Source: Chondrus crispus (lineage: Eukaryota; Rhodophyta; Florideophyceae; Gigartinales; Gigartinaceae). From it: DNA of 64,000 nt. The stretch covers positions 1 to 64,000 of the forward strand of contig NW_005178916.1 of the NCBI RefSeq assembly GCF_000350225.1, given 5' to 3'. Positions 12,101 to 24,700 of this stretch are shown here, one piece after another (the first letter of the stretch is position 1; every line of letters starts with the position of its first letter). The translations under genes and the position numbers were made by a program. Below the pieces are notes generated by a model, which was not told the DNA's origin, made no database searches, and saw only the letters and a program-made list of their open reading frames with translations.

Positions 12101-12886
12101 TAAAGGTGACCGTTCGTCCGGGTCGACTCCCCTGCCCCCGGCGGTCGTCTTATCGTCGGAGTTGGATCGGCCAACTATTACCTCCCCCACTTGATCGGTC
12201 AAGTCGGTCAGGTGTAGCTCGTGCGCAACCCCCCCGGCGACCCTACGTTCGGGCGTGAGGATCGCGAGGGGGTTGCGCTTCGCGTATCCCACGACGGTGT
12301 TCTTCGGAAGCCACCTCTCTCGTCGCGAGAACTTTGCGACGATGACGTCGAAGGTCACATTCGGTAAGACCTCCGCGACGCCATTCGTCAGCCTCACTCC
12401 ATGTCGGTGTTGGAGTGAGGGCTTTGGCTCCAGGTACACTAGGCCCCTTCCTGCGGTTGTCACACGCACTAGGGCTTGCGACATCGCGGGGATGGTAACC
12501 CAGCGGGCGATTTGGATCGCCTGCGGGGCCTCATCCCGTACATCCGGCCGGCTCGTTTGACGTCCGTGCCGCCTGGTAGCGGGAGTCGGCTCCCCCTTTC
12601 CGTCGACTATGGCTACGGAGCCACCTTGACGAAGTTCGAGCTTCTGTCGGTCGATGTCTATGCTGCGCTCGTGCGCATCGATGAACGACGTACCCAACAG
12701 AACGGGAACAGCGAGCTGTTCGGCCACCACGAAAGGTATGCTGAACGTCGTGTTCCGCAACCGGACCGCGAGGCGGACGACCGCCGTAAGTCGAAGGGGG
12801 TTGCTCTTCGCGCCATCTAGTCGGGGTAATGGCGCGTCCCGTATTTCGTAGCGGGTCCAGTCGGGAGGGAAGTCGGCCTTCCTCAC
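9161..12886 (-). other. Gypsy pol region: protease, RT, RNase H, integrase
   Basis: Reading the minus strand, the protease tail comes first (VPVLLGTSFIDAHERS), then reverse transcriptase with FCVDYRRLN and the catalytic YLDD box, then the RNase H start (YMIDTDASAYQLG), then integrase with its HHCC zinc-binding region (GHPGQNRM, CWTCAMN) and catalytic core (DILGPLPKTK, YHPQTNGQVERYNR). This is the standard Ty3/Gypsy order. The region is broken in more than one place and is treated as a fossil. Confidence 0.85.
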
Positions 12887-13627
12887 TAAGTTTTACCCCG
12901 AGCACGTATCGACGGCGATCGTGTGAGGTCTGAACGCATTGCCTTCGGTGGCCACAGAGCCCAAGAAGTTATATATTTCGACGTCATTAGGCATACGATG
13001 CCGCCCACCACCTTAGGCGCGACCTTGTCGGCGAGATCGTTCCGCCGAGGTCCTCGCCTACAGTTCTGGCCCCTCTTGCGTTTCCTTCTGCCAGAGTCGC
13101 GGGGCGTCCGCGGTTCAGTAACGCCCTCTCGGGTACTCGGGTCCGTACGTACCGGACAATTTGATGGCGGGCCTTGCCTCACGGGAGTCAGGGGGTCGAC
13201 CGGCTCTTGACGGTCTTCGTTGACCCCTTCGCCTAGGTTACACAACACCGGGACTTTGGGTGTCCCGGTGCGGGTCCCTGCTGACGTCGGGCTTACGGAA
13301 GCCTCGACGCTCGCTCCCGCCTGTATCGGCGTCGCAGGAATCTCCATGCTCGTGTCCGGCGGCGGGGGATATATTATCGGCAAATAACCCCCGTGCTCTC
13401 GGTGAACACGTGGGGTACAGTCTAGTTCGAGGGGACAAGACGGCTCACGCGACCGCGTGTACGTAACCGTCTTTACCCTTTTTTCGAATTACCCGTGCTA
13501 TCGGAGCTAACTTCCTGGCTATCGGTAGGCAGGCCTTCGTCGGGTCCTTGGCCGAGTGGGTCGGGACGATTTCCCCACTGCGGCCGTGCGTCATTGGCGA
13601 AGTACTCGGGTACTTGTTGACCTTGAG

Positions 13628-15386
13628 CTACGACGATCGGACGTCGCAGGATCTGTGGGACAGGGAGAACCGGTTCTCCTTCGTGATCCTCCTCGGGTAG
13701 AGGATACCGATCCTATACCCAATCTTGCAGGTACATGATTGCGTTCTGTACCTGCTACGGTAACCGTCGGTCTCGGTCCCCTCTCCCTCCTTGACGGGGA
13801 TACCTTGCGTCCGCCTGGCGGTAGTCGGGTCGATCCCGGTGATCGAGCTCGTTGCGACGATACCCGCCTCCCCGTCGGGGGAAGCGTGCGCCCCCATCCG
13901 ATCGATTCGGGAAACCTTGACGCGGGGGTCGGCCCTCGCCAACCGATTGCCGGAGGAGATTGCGCGCGCCGGTCCGCGTCTCCATTTGATAGCAGTAGTT
14001 ACTGTACGCCGTGAACATACGTTGTTCCGGCGACAGGAACGGGCAGTCGTACATGGCGTGTTCGTACGTTCGGCATAGCCAGCACACATACGCGCTGACA
14101 TCCGAGGAGGCGAAGGCCGCCGCGTGGCGCGCCTCCTCATCGGTGAGGAGGAGAACGCGAGGTGCTTCGCCTCCTGCAGCTCGGTCCGAGATGTCGAGTT
14201 CTGCGACCCAGGGGTCCGTACCCCTTGCTCCTCTTGGGGTGGCGGCGAACGCGGTCGCGTAACTCGATGTCGTTCCGGTCGACATCGGTGAGAGAGGTCG
14301 GCCTCCCACCGGCAATTCTCCTTGCGTAATGAGGACAGGGTCGGCCTGCCACTCATCCTCCCCGACATGGAGGGTCGAGGCGGGCGAACTTGTTGCAGCG
14401 GACTTCGTAGTCTTGCCAGCTCTCCCTGCCGGTTTCGTATCCGGCAGGTGTAAACCGCGACGAGCGCGGCACGTGGTCCCTTCTGCCGTTGCGATACGGC
14501 GGATCGTTGGAAGATCGGCCTTCTGGCGGCTCGGCAGCCGCTGTACGGTTTCGGAAACTGCGGCACGGGTCGCAGGTGCAAGTCCCCGCTCGAAGTAGTG
14601 CGCGAGGGACTGTTCGGAGAACACTGCCGTACACCGGAACGCGGCGCTTTCGAGCCGTTCCGTAAACGTGCTCTCCGTTTCGTGGGATTGCTATCACGCC
14701 GTCGCGACAGCGTCGTACGCTTCTCCTAATACGTCGTCGGTTAGGTAGCGTTTGAGGAACTGGTTCACGAGCCCCGGCCAGCTCACGTCGTCGTGTAGCT
14801 GGCCGGCGCGGAGGCCACGCATTGTATAACTCTTATGCAGGCGCTCCGCGTCGCGCTCTAAGAAGTGCGCGAGGACTCGTACCGCAACACCTTCGGTCAG
14901 GTGTTGCGAGTTGAAGGTTATCCGGATATCCTTCAGGACCGGTAGGAGTTGGATCGGGTTCGTACCGTCAAAGCTCCTCATCGTGGGACGGGTCCCACGG
15001 CAGCGTCGAACGTACTTCGAGATCCGTCCCGCGTCACCCGAGGTGACGAGCCTCGAGGTGTTATCCAAGCGGTACATACGATAGTCAGCGACGGCGCTGA
15101 ACTCCTGGATCATCGTATGTACCGGCTCGGGTCCGGGTTCGGCGGGACCTAACGTGCCGAAGGGGGTGACAGGTCGCGTACGGACGTCTACCAGAACTGG
15201 ATGCTCTCCGTAATCCACCGGCGGGTAGCCGCCCCAGCGGGGATCGACGGCTAACACGGGTTCTCCGGATCCGCGGGCGGCTCCTCCATGGTCGGGGTCG
15301 TCGCGATACGGCGCTTGTCCGGTCTGCCACCTGCTTCCGGCGGCAGGTGGCAGAGCTTGCGTCTCGGACGCCACGTTGGCGTCCAC
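13628..15386 (-). other. Gypsy gag region
   Basis: The minus strand encodes a gag-like protein. A capsid-type helical segment (LPVLKDIRITFNSQ, VRVLAHFLERDA) lies in the first part, followed by an Arg-rich tail and a zinc-knuckle-like Cys cluster (CWLCRTYEHAMYDC). It precedes pol as expected and is broken. Confidence 0.65.
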
Positions 15387-15389
15387 CGT

Positions 15390-15980
15390 GTAGTATAATC
15401 ACCCCTAACGACGAGGGGGGTGAGTACTGACAGTTCGGAAAGACCCCGATCGGCGGGAAGACAGAAGCACGGCCTACCCACGGTACCGAGCACGGGCTCG
15501 AGGTAGCGGTGGTAGAGCGGCATCGGGGAGGACGCGCGTACGCGTGAGCGGTTCTACGCCTCGACGCCCCGAAGCGGTACTGGGCGACGATCCAGTACCG
15601 ACAAGCGGAGGCGGAGCCGGCTCGTGGGCGTGCTGCGCGCGTCCTCAACCCGCGCGCCGTGCTACTCCTGGGTAAAACCGACGGAAGTACCTAAAGGTAA
15701 GCGGGCGGACCAAGGTGGAGGATCCTTGACAAGTCCGTGCTTGTCGTTCTCCACCGCCGGCTGTCCGCTCATATTTAATATTCAGAGTAACCTATCATAG
15801 CATTACAGTTGTGCCGGTCGGCCTGCACTGTAGCGCTGTCAGCCGTCGAGGCTGGCAGCACACGTGTCGTACACGTGTGTGCACGCGCCCCCCGTACACG
15901 TGGGGTACACGTGTGCGCGCGCGCACCGAAGTACTGTAGAGCTCGGGCTCTACAGTTACAAATCTAATCTAAATCTAATA
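15390..15980 (-). repeat. LTR/leader block, copy B
   Basis: This block of about 590 bp is a diverged duplicate of 16740-17340. Shared marks are the pair CTGGCAGCACACG and CTGACAGCACACG, runs of GTACACGTG, a TATTTAATAT stretch, and the TTAGAT-rich end next to 15975. It lies directly upstream of the main gag. Confidence 0.55.
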
Positions 15981-16736
15981 CGGGGAGGGGGATATGCTAC
16001 ACACCGGCGGCTGTCTCTCTCCTGCGTCACGACTGGGGTAGGCCCCAGTCGGACTCCATCCTTGTGACGCGGCTGCACCCGGAGGTACGGCACCACCGGG
16101 TCCTCTCGGGTGGGCACCGAGTATCCTTTCGGCCATGGTACGTTCCATATCACGGACACGCCGACGCCTGGCGTTGAGCTCGGCGGAGAGGTGCGCGAAC
16201 GCACCCAACTGTTCCGCCGACGGGGACGGTCGTTCGTCAGGTCGTCTCGTAGAGGTCGGCCTCTCGGGACGACCTTGCCCGGACGGTCCGGGCGAGACGA
16301 GGCGTGAGTCTTCGACAAGCACTAGTCGCGAGTGCAACTCGTCGATTAGTGCTCGGAGATTCTCTAACGATTGGCTGACCCGGTCGAACCTCCCTTCATG
16401 CAGGGAGCGGAGTTCGGCCATACAACGAGAGTACACGCCGTCCGATACGTCTATACGGAGCGAAGTACGTATTTCTTCGATGTATTCTGCTATCCGTTCA
16501 AACATCGCCGACGCTTGTTCCTCGGAGGATCCGGACGACAGTTTGCGGTCTCGAGGACCTGCGTCGCCGTCGCACGACGTGGCGGATGTGGCTTGCATAG
16601 TGGCCGGACTCGGGTCCGCCGCTTCGGAGCGGATGGAAGGTTCGTACTCCTGGTTCATCTTGACGCGTTCGGACGCGGAGGAAAGCGACGATCTTCTCGT
16701 GTCGATCTGCGAGGGTCTTCTAGGTCGGGAGACCAC
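15975..16736 (-). other. Gag-like coiled-coil frame between the two leader copies
   Basis: An open frame of 253 residues lies between the two duplicate blocks. It has a helical, probable coiled-coil centre (MFERIAEYIEEIRTSLRI, LENLRALIDELHSRLVL) and a disordered Pro/Ser/Arg-rich remainder. It resembles the N-terminal part of gag in large Gypsy elements such as the one at 60977. It may be the remains of a second, related element. Confidence 0.5.
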
Positions 16737-16739
16737 TGT

Positions 16740-17340
16740 AGCATAAACACCCCCAGCGGCGGAGGGGGTGTAGCTAACAGTCCGACGGTGACCGTTGACC
16801 GGCAGAAGACGGGGGGTTCCTCCTGCTCACGGATCCGGGCACGGGCCCGGTAGCAGTGTGGTAGAGCGGGTCGGGGTAGCTCGCGCGCACGCACGAGCGG
16901 ATCGATGCCTCGAAGCCCCGGAGCAGCGCTGGGTGACGTACCAGCGCTGACGGACGGAGGCGGATCCCGGCTCGCTCGCGTGTCGCGCAACCCGACCCGT
17001 GCCGGTCCCTAACTAAAAGGCGCGCAAAGGTATCGCGCTGGTTAGAGTAAGCTGGAGGGTTGCGCCGCGGTCGTGGATCGTGACCAAGCTACCTTGGTCC
17101 TCCCCCGCCGTCGCCCTTCCTCCTATTTAATATACAAATCGAAGTTATCATACTATAGTACAGTACCGTGCTACTGTACCAGTGCGGGTCGTCCCGCACT
17201 GTAATACTGCCAGCCATCGGGCTGACAGCACACGGGTCGTACACGTGTGCGGGTGCGCGCGCTGTAAGATAAGCGCGTGCGCACGCTGTAGGGTCCGTAC
17301 CTTACAGCGAGATCTAGATCTAATTGCAAATCAAATGTAT
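16740..17340 (-). repeat. LTR/leader block, copy A
   Basis: This is the outer copy of the roughly 600-bp block. Its end at about 17340 carries AATTAGATCTAGA-type sequence like the start of the second Gypsy element near 60130, which suggests that these are LTR starts of related families. The exact LTR borders could not be set. Confidence 0.5.
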
Positions 17341-18320
17341 ACAGTAGTGGTTGGCAATAATGCCACAGTTTGGTGGTGTTTTGCAGTCTGCGGTTCTCTG
17401 GGTATGTAGCCCATTTTGTGTGTGGTGCAGCGGATGGCTGAGCCTGGTGTGTGTGTGCTTGCGCTTGGATCAGTTGCGCTTGTTGGATGTGATTCGTGAA
17501 CTCACGGATGGTGTCTGGGAGTGTGCATGCCATCATTATGGCTAGTTTGTGCATGTCCGGGTGTTGCGCCAGCCCTTGTAATATGTATCGGACCGTGGGG
17601 CGTTCACTGTCGACGTTTGGATATCCAGAGACCTGCATTCTGTAACGTATGTCTCTGTGTCCGTTGACGTATTCTTTGAGCTCTTGTCCTGATTCGTATT
17701 GGAGGTTGCGGGCCTCAGCGTCCAAGAGTTTGTGGTTCTCGATGGAGCTGGTGTCGACGACATCTTTCAGTATACTGCAGATTCCTTGCGGTTCATGTCT
17801 TAGGACGTGTTGTGGTAGCAGTCTCACTACGCTCTCACTGAGGCTTTTCATGATGGCCTTTGTGAGTTGGTCTTGCTTGTTTTGTTTCGCCTTCCTTTGA
17901 GCTGGATCGGTCGCTTGGATTATCGTTTGGTTGAGATGGTCTTGTGCGTCGATCGTTCTTGCGTGGAGTCGTAGTGCATCATACCAGTAAGAGAAATTGG
18001 AGAGGGTGAGTAGTGGGAGGCATCCCTGGGACATGCTGGTTCTCTCGCTCATTTCGAGATGTCTTGACTGGTGATCTACTTGTGGGTTGTTGATGTAACG
18101 AATCGGATGAGGTCGCTGGATGGTCTTGTGCGATTGTGGAGATCGGTTCGTCTTGTTGCGCTGTGTGCGCTATGTTTAACGTCTTCTGTGTGCGGGGTTG
18201 GGTGGGACGGATCGTGCTCAGTGGTTCGTGGTGCCCATAACCTGTGGTTCCGTGAAATCCGATACCCCCGATCCCCGAGGGAGCGGGTGGCCGTCGGAGA
18301 TTTTATTCCGTCGCGACTAC
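17340..18320 (-). mobile_element. Ty1/Copia gag fragment, cut by the Gypsy element
   Basis: The minus strand from an ATG at 18052 encodes a Copia-type gag with the usual helical landmarks (LSNFSYWYDALRLHART, VSGYPNVDSERPTVRYILQG). Coding similarity stops at about 17340, exactly where the Gypsy leader begins. The leader upstream of the ATG extends to about 18300. No pol of this element was found. It is an incomplete fossil of a different Copia lineage from the one at 21343. Confidence 0.7.
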
Positions 18321-19306
18321 GGTAAGCCCTATTGGTTATGTCTTATTACTGTGGTGTGCCGTACTGTCGTCTGGATGTAACCACAAAGATCAAGCTTCAT
18401 GTACAGCCATTCAAAGAGGTACACTTGGCCCTTTGAAATTCAATTACGGATATAATTGGCCGTTGACCAATATCTGTCACTTGTTGCGAAATCGATCAGG
18501 CGTGATATTCCAGTGTACCACCCCATTTACGTGCAGATGGGAGGCTTCAAATATTATTCGAGCTGATGCATCAGTGGAAGGGGAAAGCTGGCAGCCGTCA
18601 CCTCAAGTTTGCTGGTGGGGAAGAAGATCAAGAGATTTTGAGGAGGAGCGCAAAACAGTTACGGTATGTACAGTAGAACAATAAAGGCAACAGGGCATAA
18701 TACGGACATTATTAGTTGGGGACATTGAGCTGTTTTGCTGCAAACTATATATCCCTGCGGCGCGTCTTGAGGAACGTCAATGCAGTACTCACGTATTATC
18801 CCCTCGTCAGTAACGGGTTGGAACCATGTGTGGCTCCAAAACAAAACGGATCAGGGCCCGTAAAATTTAATACAAAGTAACCGTTTATCGTATAATCTCT
18901 CCGTCCATGCGCAAGAAAAGATGTTTCCCGAAAATGACAGAAAAAGGCTTTTCCAGTCTCCGTAGGCCCAATACAATTGCAGAAAACGAAGCGCCGCGAA
19001 ATTTCGCGTCAGGGACGAGTTTATGATGCGTCACACACTAAAGTGGACCAGAGTGCCACTCATGGAAGCAATTCCTTCCCACTTCTAAACATAGAAACAG
19101 ACCACAACTTTTGCACTTCACCGTCGTTCTTTGCCTCTTTGGGGCTTCTCTACTATGTCTTTGTTGTAATCGGCAGTTGTCACATTCCCTTCGATCTTTG
19201 GAGAGCACGCGCACAGGAAAGTGCGGACCAGTTGTTGGTGCCTTTCAGTCTGCCATTGGCCTTCTTCCAGTAACATAACCTCCCGGCTCTGCTCCTTTCC
19301 TCCGCT
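18321..19306. other. Non-genic stretch beside the piggyBac copy
   Basis: No gene is supported. Short frames on both strands near 18340-18680 look like decayed coding sequence. The part from about 18660 may belong to the 3' flank of the piggyBac element, but I could not identify its terminal inverted repeat or TTAA site with confidence. Confidence 0.35.
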
Positions 19307-21106
19307 TTAAAAATAGAGGGGCCACAAGCAGAGACCCTCCCGAACGTCGGGTAGTAACTGAAGGAGCACCTGATTGTTCTGGGGAGTTAGACCCCCCTGC
19401 TTGACGAGATCCCACGCTAACGAAACAATAAAGCTCTTGTGCTTATTTTCCCAGCTCTTATCTAGTCTTGACAATATAATGTATGCATTTTTGGCTGTAT
19501 AAAGAAGCCAAAAGAAAAGTGGCATCCATGTCCGGCGTGAAGGCAAGTGGGAAGTATACACCGCTCGCAGTCGGTCTGCGATATCTACGCCTCCCATATT
19601 GTAGTTGTAGTCATCAACTACCTTCGGAATAGCAAGAACTTTTACAGCGCTACTTCCCAACATCTTGCGGACTATGCGACCACTCGTCGACGTTAGTCAG
19701 GGTCTGCGTCGTGCCCTTTCAATAGTGTGCCCAGGCCCCACATTGTGGATCGTAGTTAAAATTTGGACTGGTGCATTGTCAATCCATGTTAGGGCAAGGA
19801 CTCTCCCATCTTGACAAGTAAATGCGCCTAGAGTATTCCAATTAAGTTTAACTTTCTTGTTCCCTCGAATAGCCAAGGGCTTGGGAAACCCCCCAGCATT
19901 CGATCTAACAGTCCCAACAGCCCCGATATCCTTGTCGCGTAGCATAGAAAACAGGCGTGGGGTCGAGAAGAGATTGCCCATAAAAACAACATACATCTTG
20001 GTAACATTGTTGCGCATATGCGGCGGACTCCTAGGTAACACGTCGGTTAATGTTGCTACTACTGCAGCAGAATGAGGAAGAATGCCTTTCTATGGGCTGC
20101 AATTCTTCCATGGATTCTTATTAGAATGGGGAAATGCGGTAAACATAAAACCACTGGCGCAAAGGGACCACATCTTAAACCCTGGTGATACAGGTTTGTT
20201 TCTCATCCGCACTGATTCGGAGCTCCGCCCGAAACACATGATCATCATTTCATCGATACTCATGTATGAGCTTGGGTGCCATAGCTTCTGTGATGCTTCT
20301 ATTACAGTTGACAACAATGGTTCCATCTTATTGAAGGAATATATCCTGCCATTGTCGCCTGTGTGGTCTGATATATGCAGGAATCTCTTGATCTGTTGGA
20401 ACCGCAACAGTTGCATACAGGATGTAATAGAATGGTCCGGTCCAGAACCGCTCTTATCCCAGTAGTCCTCTACTCTAGGGCATCTGTAAACGCCCATATA
20501 CATACAGAGCCCGAAGAAAGCCCTCATTTCGGGGACGGTGACATCATGTCAAGCACGGCCCGACCCAGCACCCTTACTCACGGCATACATGTTCGTACGT
20601 TTAAAGATTTTTGCAAGCACTGATGATGGGACAAACATAGAAAACATCCCAAGCGGTGTATGGGAGTGAGGGTTCCGTATGTTGTGTAGATTAGGGCGCC
20701 CTGCCCTCGTAGATCTATTTGCGGCTATCTGTAGTGGCGCAAATGAGGGCAGGGCTGTCGGGAAACTGATAGAGCGGGCGTCGTTGTGAGGAGATATTGT
20801 GTGGAGATGCGCTGAAAAAAGACGAGCTATGGGGATGTCATCCTCATTGACATCTTGTTGAGTAGATGTTGGTACATCAGTGTCACTTTCATCGTAACGA
20901 GACGCGCGGACATCCTGGTTTGTGCATATTTCCCCATCCTCGGCGTCAGAGTTGTTAGATGGATTACGGATGAGAGGAGCTACTGAGGGAGCAGCGAAAT
21001 TGAGCTCCATCATTGAAAAAAGTGCTGTTGTCGAGGGGGGTCGAGGTGAGGTCACAAGACGTACGACAGAAGAGAGTTTGTCCCTCAATACTGGGCTCTG
21101 CCGCAT
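19307..21106 (-). pseudogene. piggyBac transposase with three in-frame stops
   Basis: The minus strand carries one continuous reading register for a piggyBac (DDE_Tnp_1_7) transposase of about 600 codons, the usual family length. The ATG at 21106 is the first usable start. An acidic N-terminal region leads to the core: SIDEMMIMCFGRSS with the first catalytic Asp, RMRNKPVSPGFKMW, then GTVRSNAGGFPK, and NMGGVDIADRLR with the third Asp. The second catalytic position reads VVFMGNLFST, where the family has DN, so this Asp appears to be Gly. In-frame stops lie at 20549-20551 (TGA), 20090-20092 (TAG) and 19697-19699 (TGA), with no frameshift. The copy is therefore inactive as read, but young. No C-terminal Cys-rich domain follows. 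Confidence 0.85.
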
Positions 21107-21337
21107 GTGTTTCGGATAGAAAAGAGCGGGAAAACGCCAATGGCGCAATAAAATTGGGCGTACATCCTCTCTATCCAGAGATATTGTTGTTTTAAATTTT
21201 TGGAGCCACTGGTGGCTCCAATGCAGGCGAGGGCATACGAAAAATCGATGTTGCTGTTCTGTATAAGAAAGTGCTCAGAGCGATACAGGCTGAAGCCGGG
21301 ATCCCTTGTACCTTGTAAGCCGGGGCAAGTCGTGTCT

Positions 21338-21342
21338 CTACC
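21338..21342. repeat. Target site duplication, left
   Basis: CTACC directly precedes the 5' LTR and recurs at 28406-28410. Confidence 0.9.
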
Positions 21343-21742
21343 TGTCGTTGATATACACTTTGCATGCTGATTTCCGTTCACCGCCGACCGGTACTGTAGA
21401 CCTAATTTTGGGTAAGTTTTGCCACGTGCTATTTAATTTATTCAGAATTTAGGATCGAACTGAGCGCGCCGTCGAGCACCCGACAGCCACGCTTTTCGTC
21501 CCCACATAAGCGGCAAGTGAGGCATGATTAGAGTGAGGGACAGAATAGAAGTCAGAAGTAAACCATCCGCTTGGTCGTCTTCGCTCGATAAGGTGCTCCG
21601 CCTAGTCCTTCTTTCTGCCCCCTCCCCCTCTCTCCTTCCTATTCCTCCTCCTGTCTTCGACCCTTCCCGCGCGGGCTCCGCCACACGTCACATTATGCTC
21701 ACGTGCAGCTTCGCGCGAGCCTACGAATCGCGTTCAACGACA
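21343..21742 (+). repeat. Copia 5' LTR
   Basis: This 400-bp LTR begins TGTCGTTGATATACAC and ends CAACGACA. It matches 28005-28405 at roughly 94-95 percent by eye. Confidence 0.93.
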
Positions 21743-21788
21743 ATCCGGATTCTGAACCTTTTGTAGGCTCTAGACCGTTTTATCAACT

Positions 21789-24700
21789 ATGAGTTCTGGT
21801 GCTACAACTCGTGGTCAGCTGCTGACGCATTACGAGCGTCTCAAGAAGCGTGTCGAAAAAGTGAGACTTCCTGATGGTTTTCAAAAGGATTTGGTTGCTG
21901 TCGCCAAGGCTGTCCTGGACATGTATCCAATCATAAGCTCTTCGTCGACATCTTCCCCCATGCCTGGCGATGAAGAAGTAGAAGAACTCATCAAGAATCT
22001 TCTACCTTCTCCCGTTGATATATTCAATGATCGATTCTTTCGCGCCCCTCTCTTCGCTCTGGTCACCCTTCACAATGTTGTCGCCTTTTACGGTTGTGTG
22101 TGCCCGCAAGAGCCGATATTTGATATGCTGAATCTGTCCGACGATGACAAAGCAATAAGAATGTGGCTATTCATGTTTGGTTCGCCGACTTTATCGACTG
22201 TGATCGAGAAACCATTCTCGCTGCCGTTGATCGTTTCAAAACCACTCGAGGTTCCCCCGATTTGATCCGCCGTCTGTTTGTCCGTGCATCTTTGAATGAT
22301 CCTCGAACCGAGCAGGGCGTTCCGCCGGGCAACATAGCTATACCGGAGAATGAAAATGCCGCCGATCCCGATACATGTACAGGCTCGTTCAATTGTGAGA
22401 ACCAAGGCATCAGACATTCTCCTCGTCCTTAGGAGGTTCGCCCGTCGTCAACTGACGTTCCTGAAGATGTGAATGAGGGCGATTTCAATGACTATAGTAA
22501 GGCTACGAACGTCTTTCACTATTTCAAGGACAGCAAGTTTAGTGGAGATTTGTCACAGTCAATTGAAATGACTCTCAGGGACTTCAATGTCTGTGCTCGC
22601 CAGCATCGTCTTAAGCCTCGTCAGAAAGCCGATTTCTTCATTAACGTACTTGCCGATCCAGCCCGTACATTCCTCTTTAACAATGCTACGGACACTATGA
22701 GCTTCGAAGAGATGGCGCACATGATGACTCTCGAGTACAACAGCGATGCTCGTTAACTACAAGTTCAAGGGATGCTTGAGACTCTACGCTTGGAAACGCA
22801 TATGTCAGAGCATGATGTTTCAAACCCGTCTGAGGGTCTCACGCAGATAATTGATCTTCTCGAGCGTCCTACCCCGCAGTGCCAACCGCAGTTTCGTTCC
22901 GACGCTAACAAGATAAACTACCTCCGCAAAGCTGTAATGGGATTCTCGTGGGCGATGACCCCAATTGGAAACATCATAACTGCTGAATATACGTTTAACG
23001 GTTTTTCACAGCTCTAAGGGAGCATCTTCAAATTGAACGCGAAATTAGGATATCGAATACCTCTGCAGCGGATTCACATTTTCTTAAAGAGGGTACCTAT
23101 CATCAACAGTATGGGGGACACCCTAAGTTTGTTCAGAAGTATGGTTCTTCTACACGAATGACGTCCAATAATCGAACTCCTCAGGCCTCCGACTTGTTCT
23201 CTGAGAGCCGGCGTAAAGGGATCTGTCATCGCTGCAAGCAAAAGTGGAATCCTGGACATCGTTGTCAATAAGGATCCATTCGTAACTATGTCAGAGATCG
23301 ACTTAAGAACGGTGATGCCGCTGTTCACATCGTATCAGGCCTGGTCCTCCAAATGGAGGGAGACCCGCAAGATGACTCGGTCTCTTCTGACCATGATGAA
23401 GAAGACACCAACCAGATGGATGTGGGCTTCTGTGGCACTCAGGATGAACTTGCCGTGTTTGATGACATGGTGAACGCAGAAGAGACTATCGAAACTCGCT
23501 TCGTGGATCAAGTTGACAAAGAATGGGTCACCAACACTTTGTCTGCTTCCCTATCTGCGGATAACAGCTCAATGCCGAAGCGTCATTCGGATTTTGGGGC
23601 AGGCGACGATCAATAAAGCCTCGGGATCGCCGCCATTGCAAATGGGCCATGACCCATAGAAAGACTCACCCGAGGCGTAAAAAGCCGATATCTATTGAAG
23701 CTACGTCTTTACACGTTTCTAAGCTCTCCGAGGATATGAAGCGTATTCGAAGTAGCCGCACTGACACACCAGGTTTCTGTGTGGATATCGGTGCTTCAAA
23801 ATCCTGTATTGGTCTGAGGGAGCTCAAGTCAGTCTTCTGTCGATTTGGACGTCGTGTCCCTCACCTGAAATGGTCCCCGAACAGTTTCCGATTCGCAGAC
23901 ACGTCTTACAACTCTCTTGGCAAGGCCTCGCTTCCGCTCGCAACACCACCTGGTAAACCACTCATAGTCGTTGAGATGGATGTTGTGAATGCTGACATTC
24001 CTGCACTACTTGGTTTGGACGTGCTTGATCGTGAAGCACTTATGGCGGATACGGTAGCCAACAGGTTGACGAGACGTAGCATTGCGCAAACCAACGGTTC
24101 CTTGTTTTACTTTGACGAATGGCATGTACCTCTGTTACGTTCCAAGAGCGGTCATGTCTACGTCGAAATGGATTGTTCTTCCTCCGTAATGTTTACAAGA
24201 TCGCAACTTAGTAAACTGCATAGGCAGTTCTTCCACCCATCTGTAGAAAAGCTCTTCAATCTCTAGAGGAAAGCACGGCCGGAAGAAACTACAGCAGAAA
24301 CCCTGGGGATCCTTCAAGATCTGTCTAAGCGCTGTGACCCTTGTCAACGTATTCATACTGCTCCTACGCGTTTTAGGGTCTCCTTTGGTCCCGAAAATGC
24401 CCGTTTCAATGAACGTGTTCTACTTGACATCGTGACTATTGATAGCAAGCCGGTTCTTCACATCGTAGACGAAGGAACGCGTTTTAGCGCAGCTCGCTTC
24501 GTTCCCGACGTATCGACGAACACGATTTGGTCTACCATCTTGGATTGCTGGGCTATGATCTACATTGGCCTTCCGAGTCGCATACATGCAGACCAAGGGA
24601 CATATTTTGGTGACACCTTTACGCTCTCCGAGCTCTAGCCAACATTAATGTTGATAGCACTGGTGTCGAGGCCCATTCAAGTCTGGGTTTGGGAGAGCGG

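Larger units (their letters stand above)
8700..17340 (-). mobile_element. Ty3/Gypsy chromovirus, broken, composite
   Basis: This is a fossil LTR retrotransposon read on the minus strand. Its parts in order are a leader/LTR-like block (about 17340-16740), a gag-like frame (16736-15975), a second copy of the block (about 15980-15390), gag (15386-about 13630), protease and reverse transcriptase (12886-about 10980), RNase H, integrase (to about 9161) and a chromodomain (about 9046-8850). The order RT, RNase H, integrase defines Ty3/Gypsy, and the terminal chromodomain places it with chromoviruses. It is broken, with roughly six to eight disruptions. No matching LTR is visible at the 3' end, so it is also incomplete there. 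Base composition is richer in GC than the neighbours. It interrupts a Copia gag at about 17340. Age cannot be set from LTRs, but the decay suggests moderate age. Confidence 0.85.

Noticed and set aside
15880-15925. Short tandem ACGTG-rich runs that could be taken for a small repeat array
   Set aside because: The spacing is irregular and no spacers exist; this is no CRISPR array and it belongs to the Gypsy leader block.
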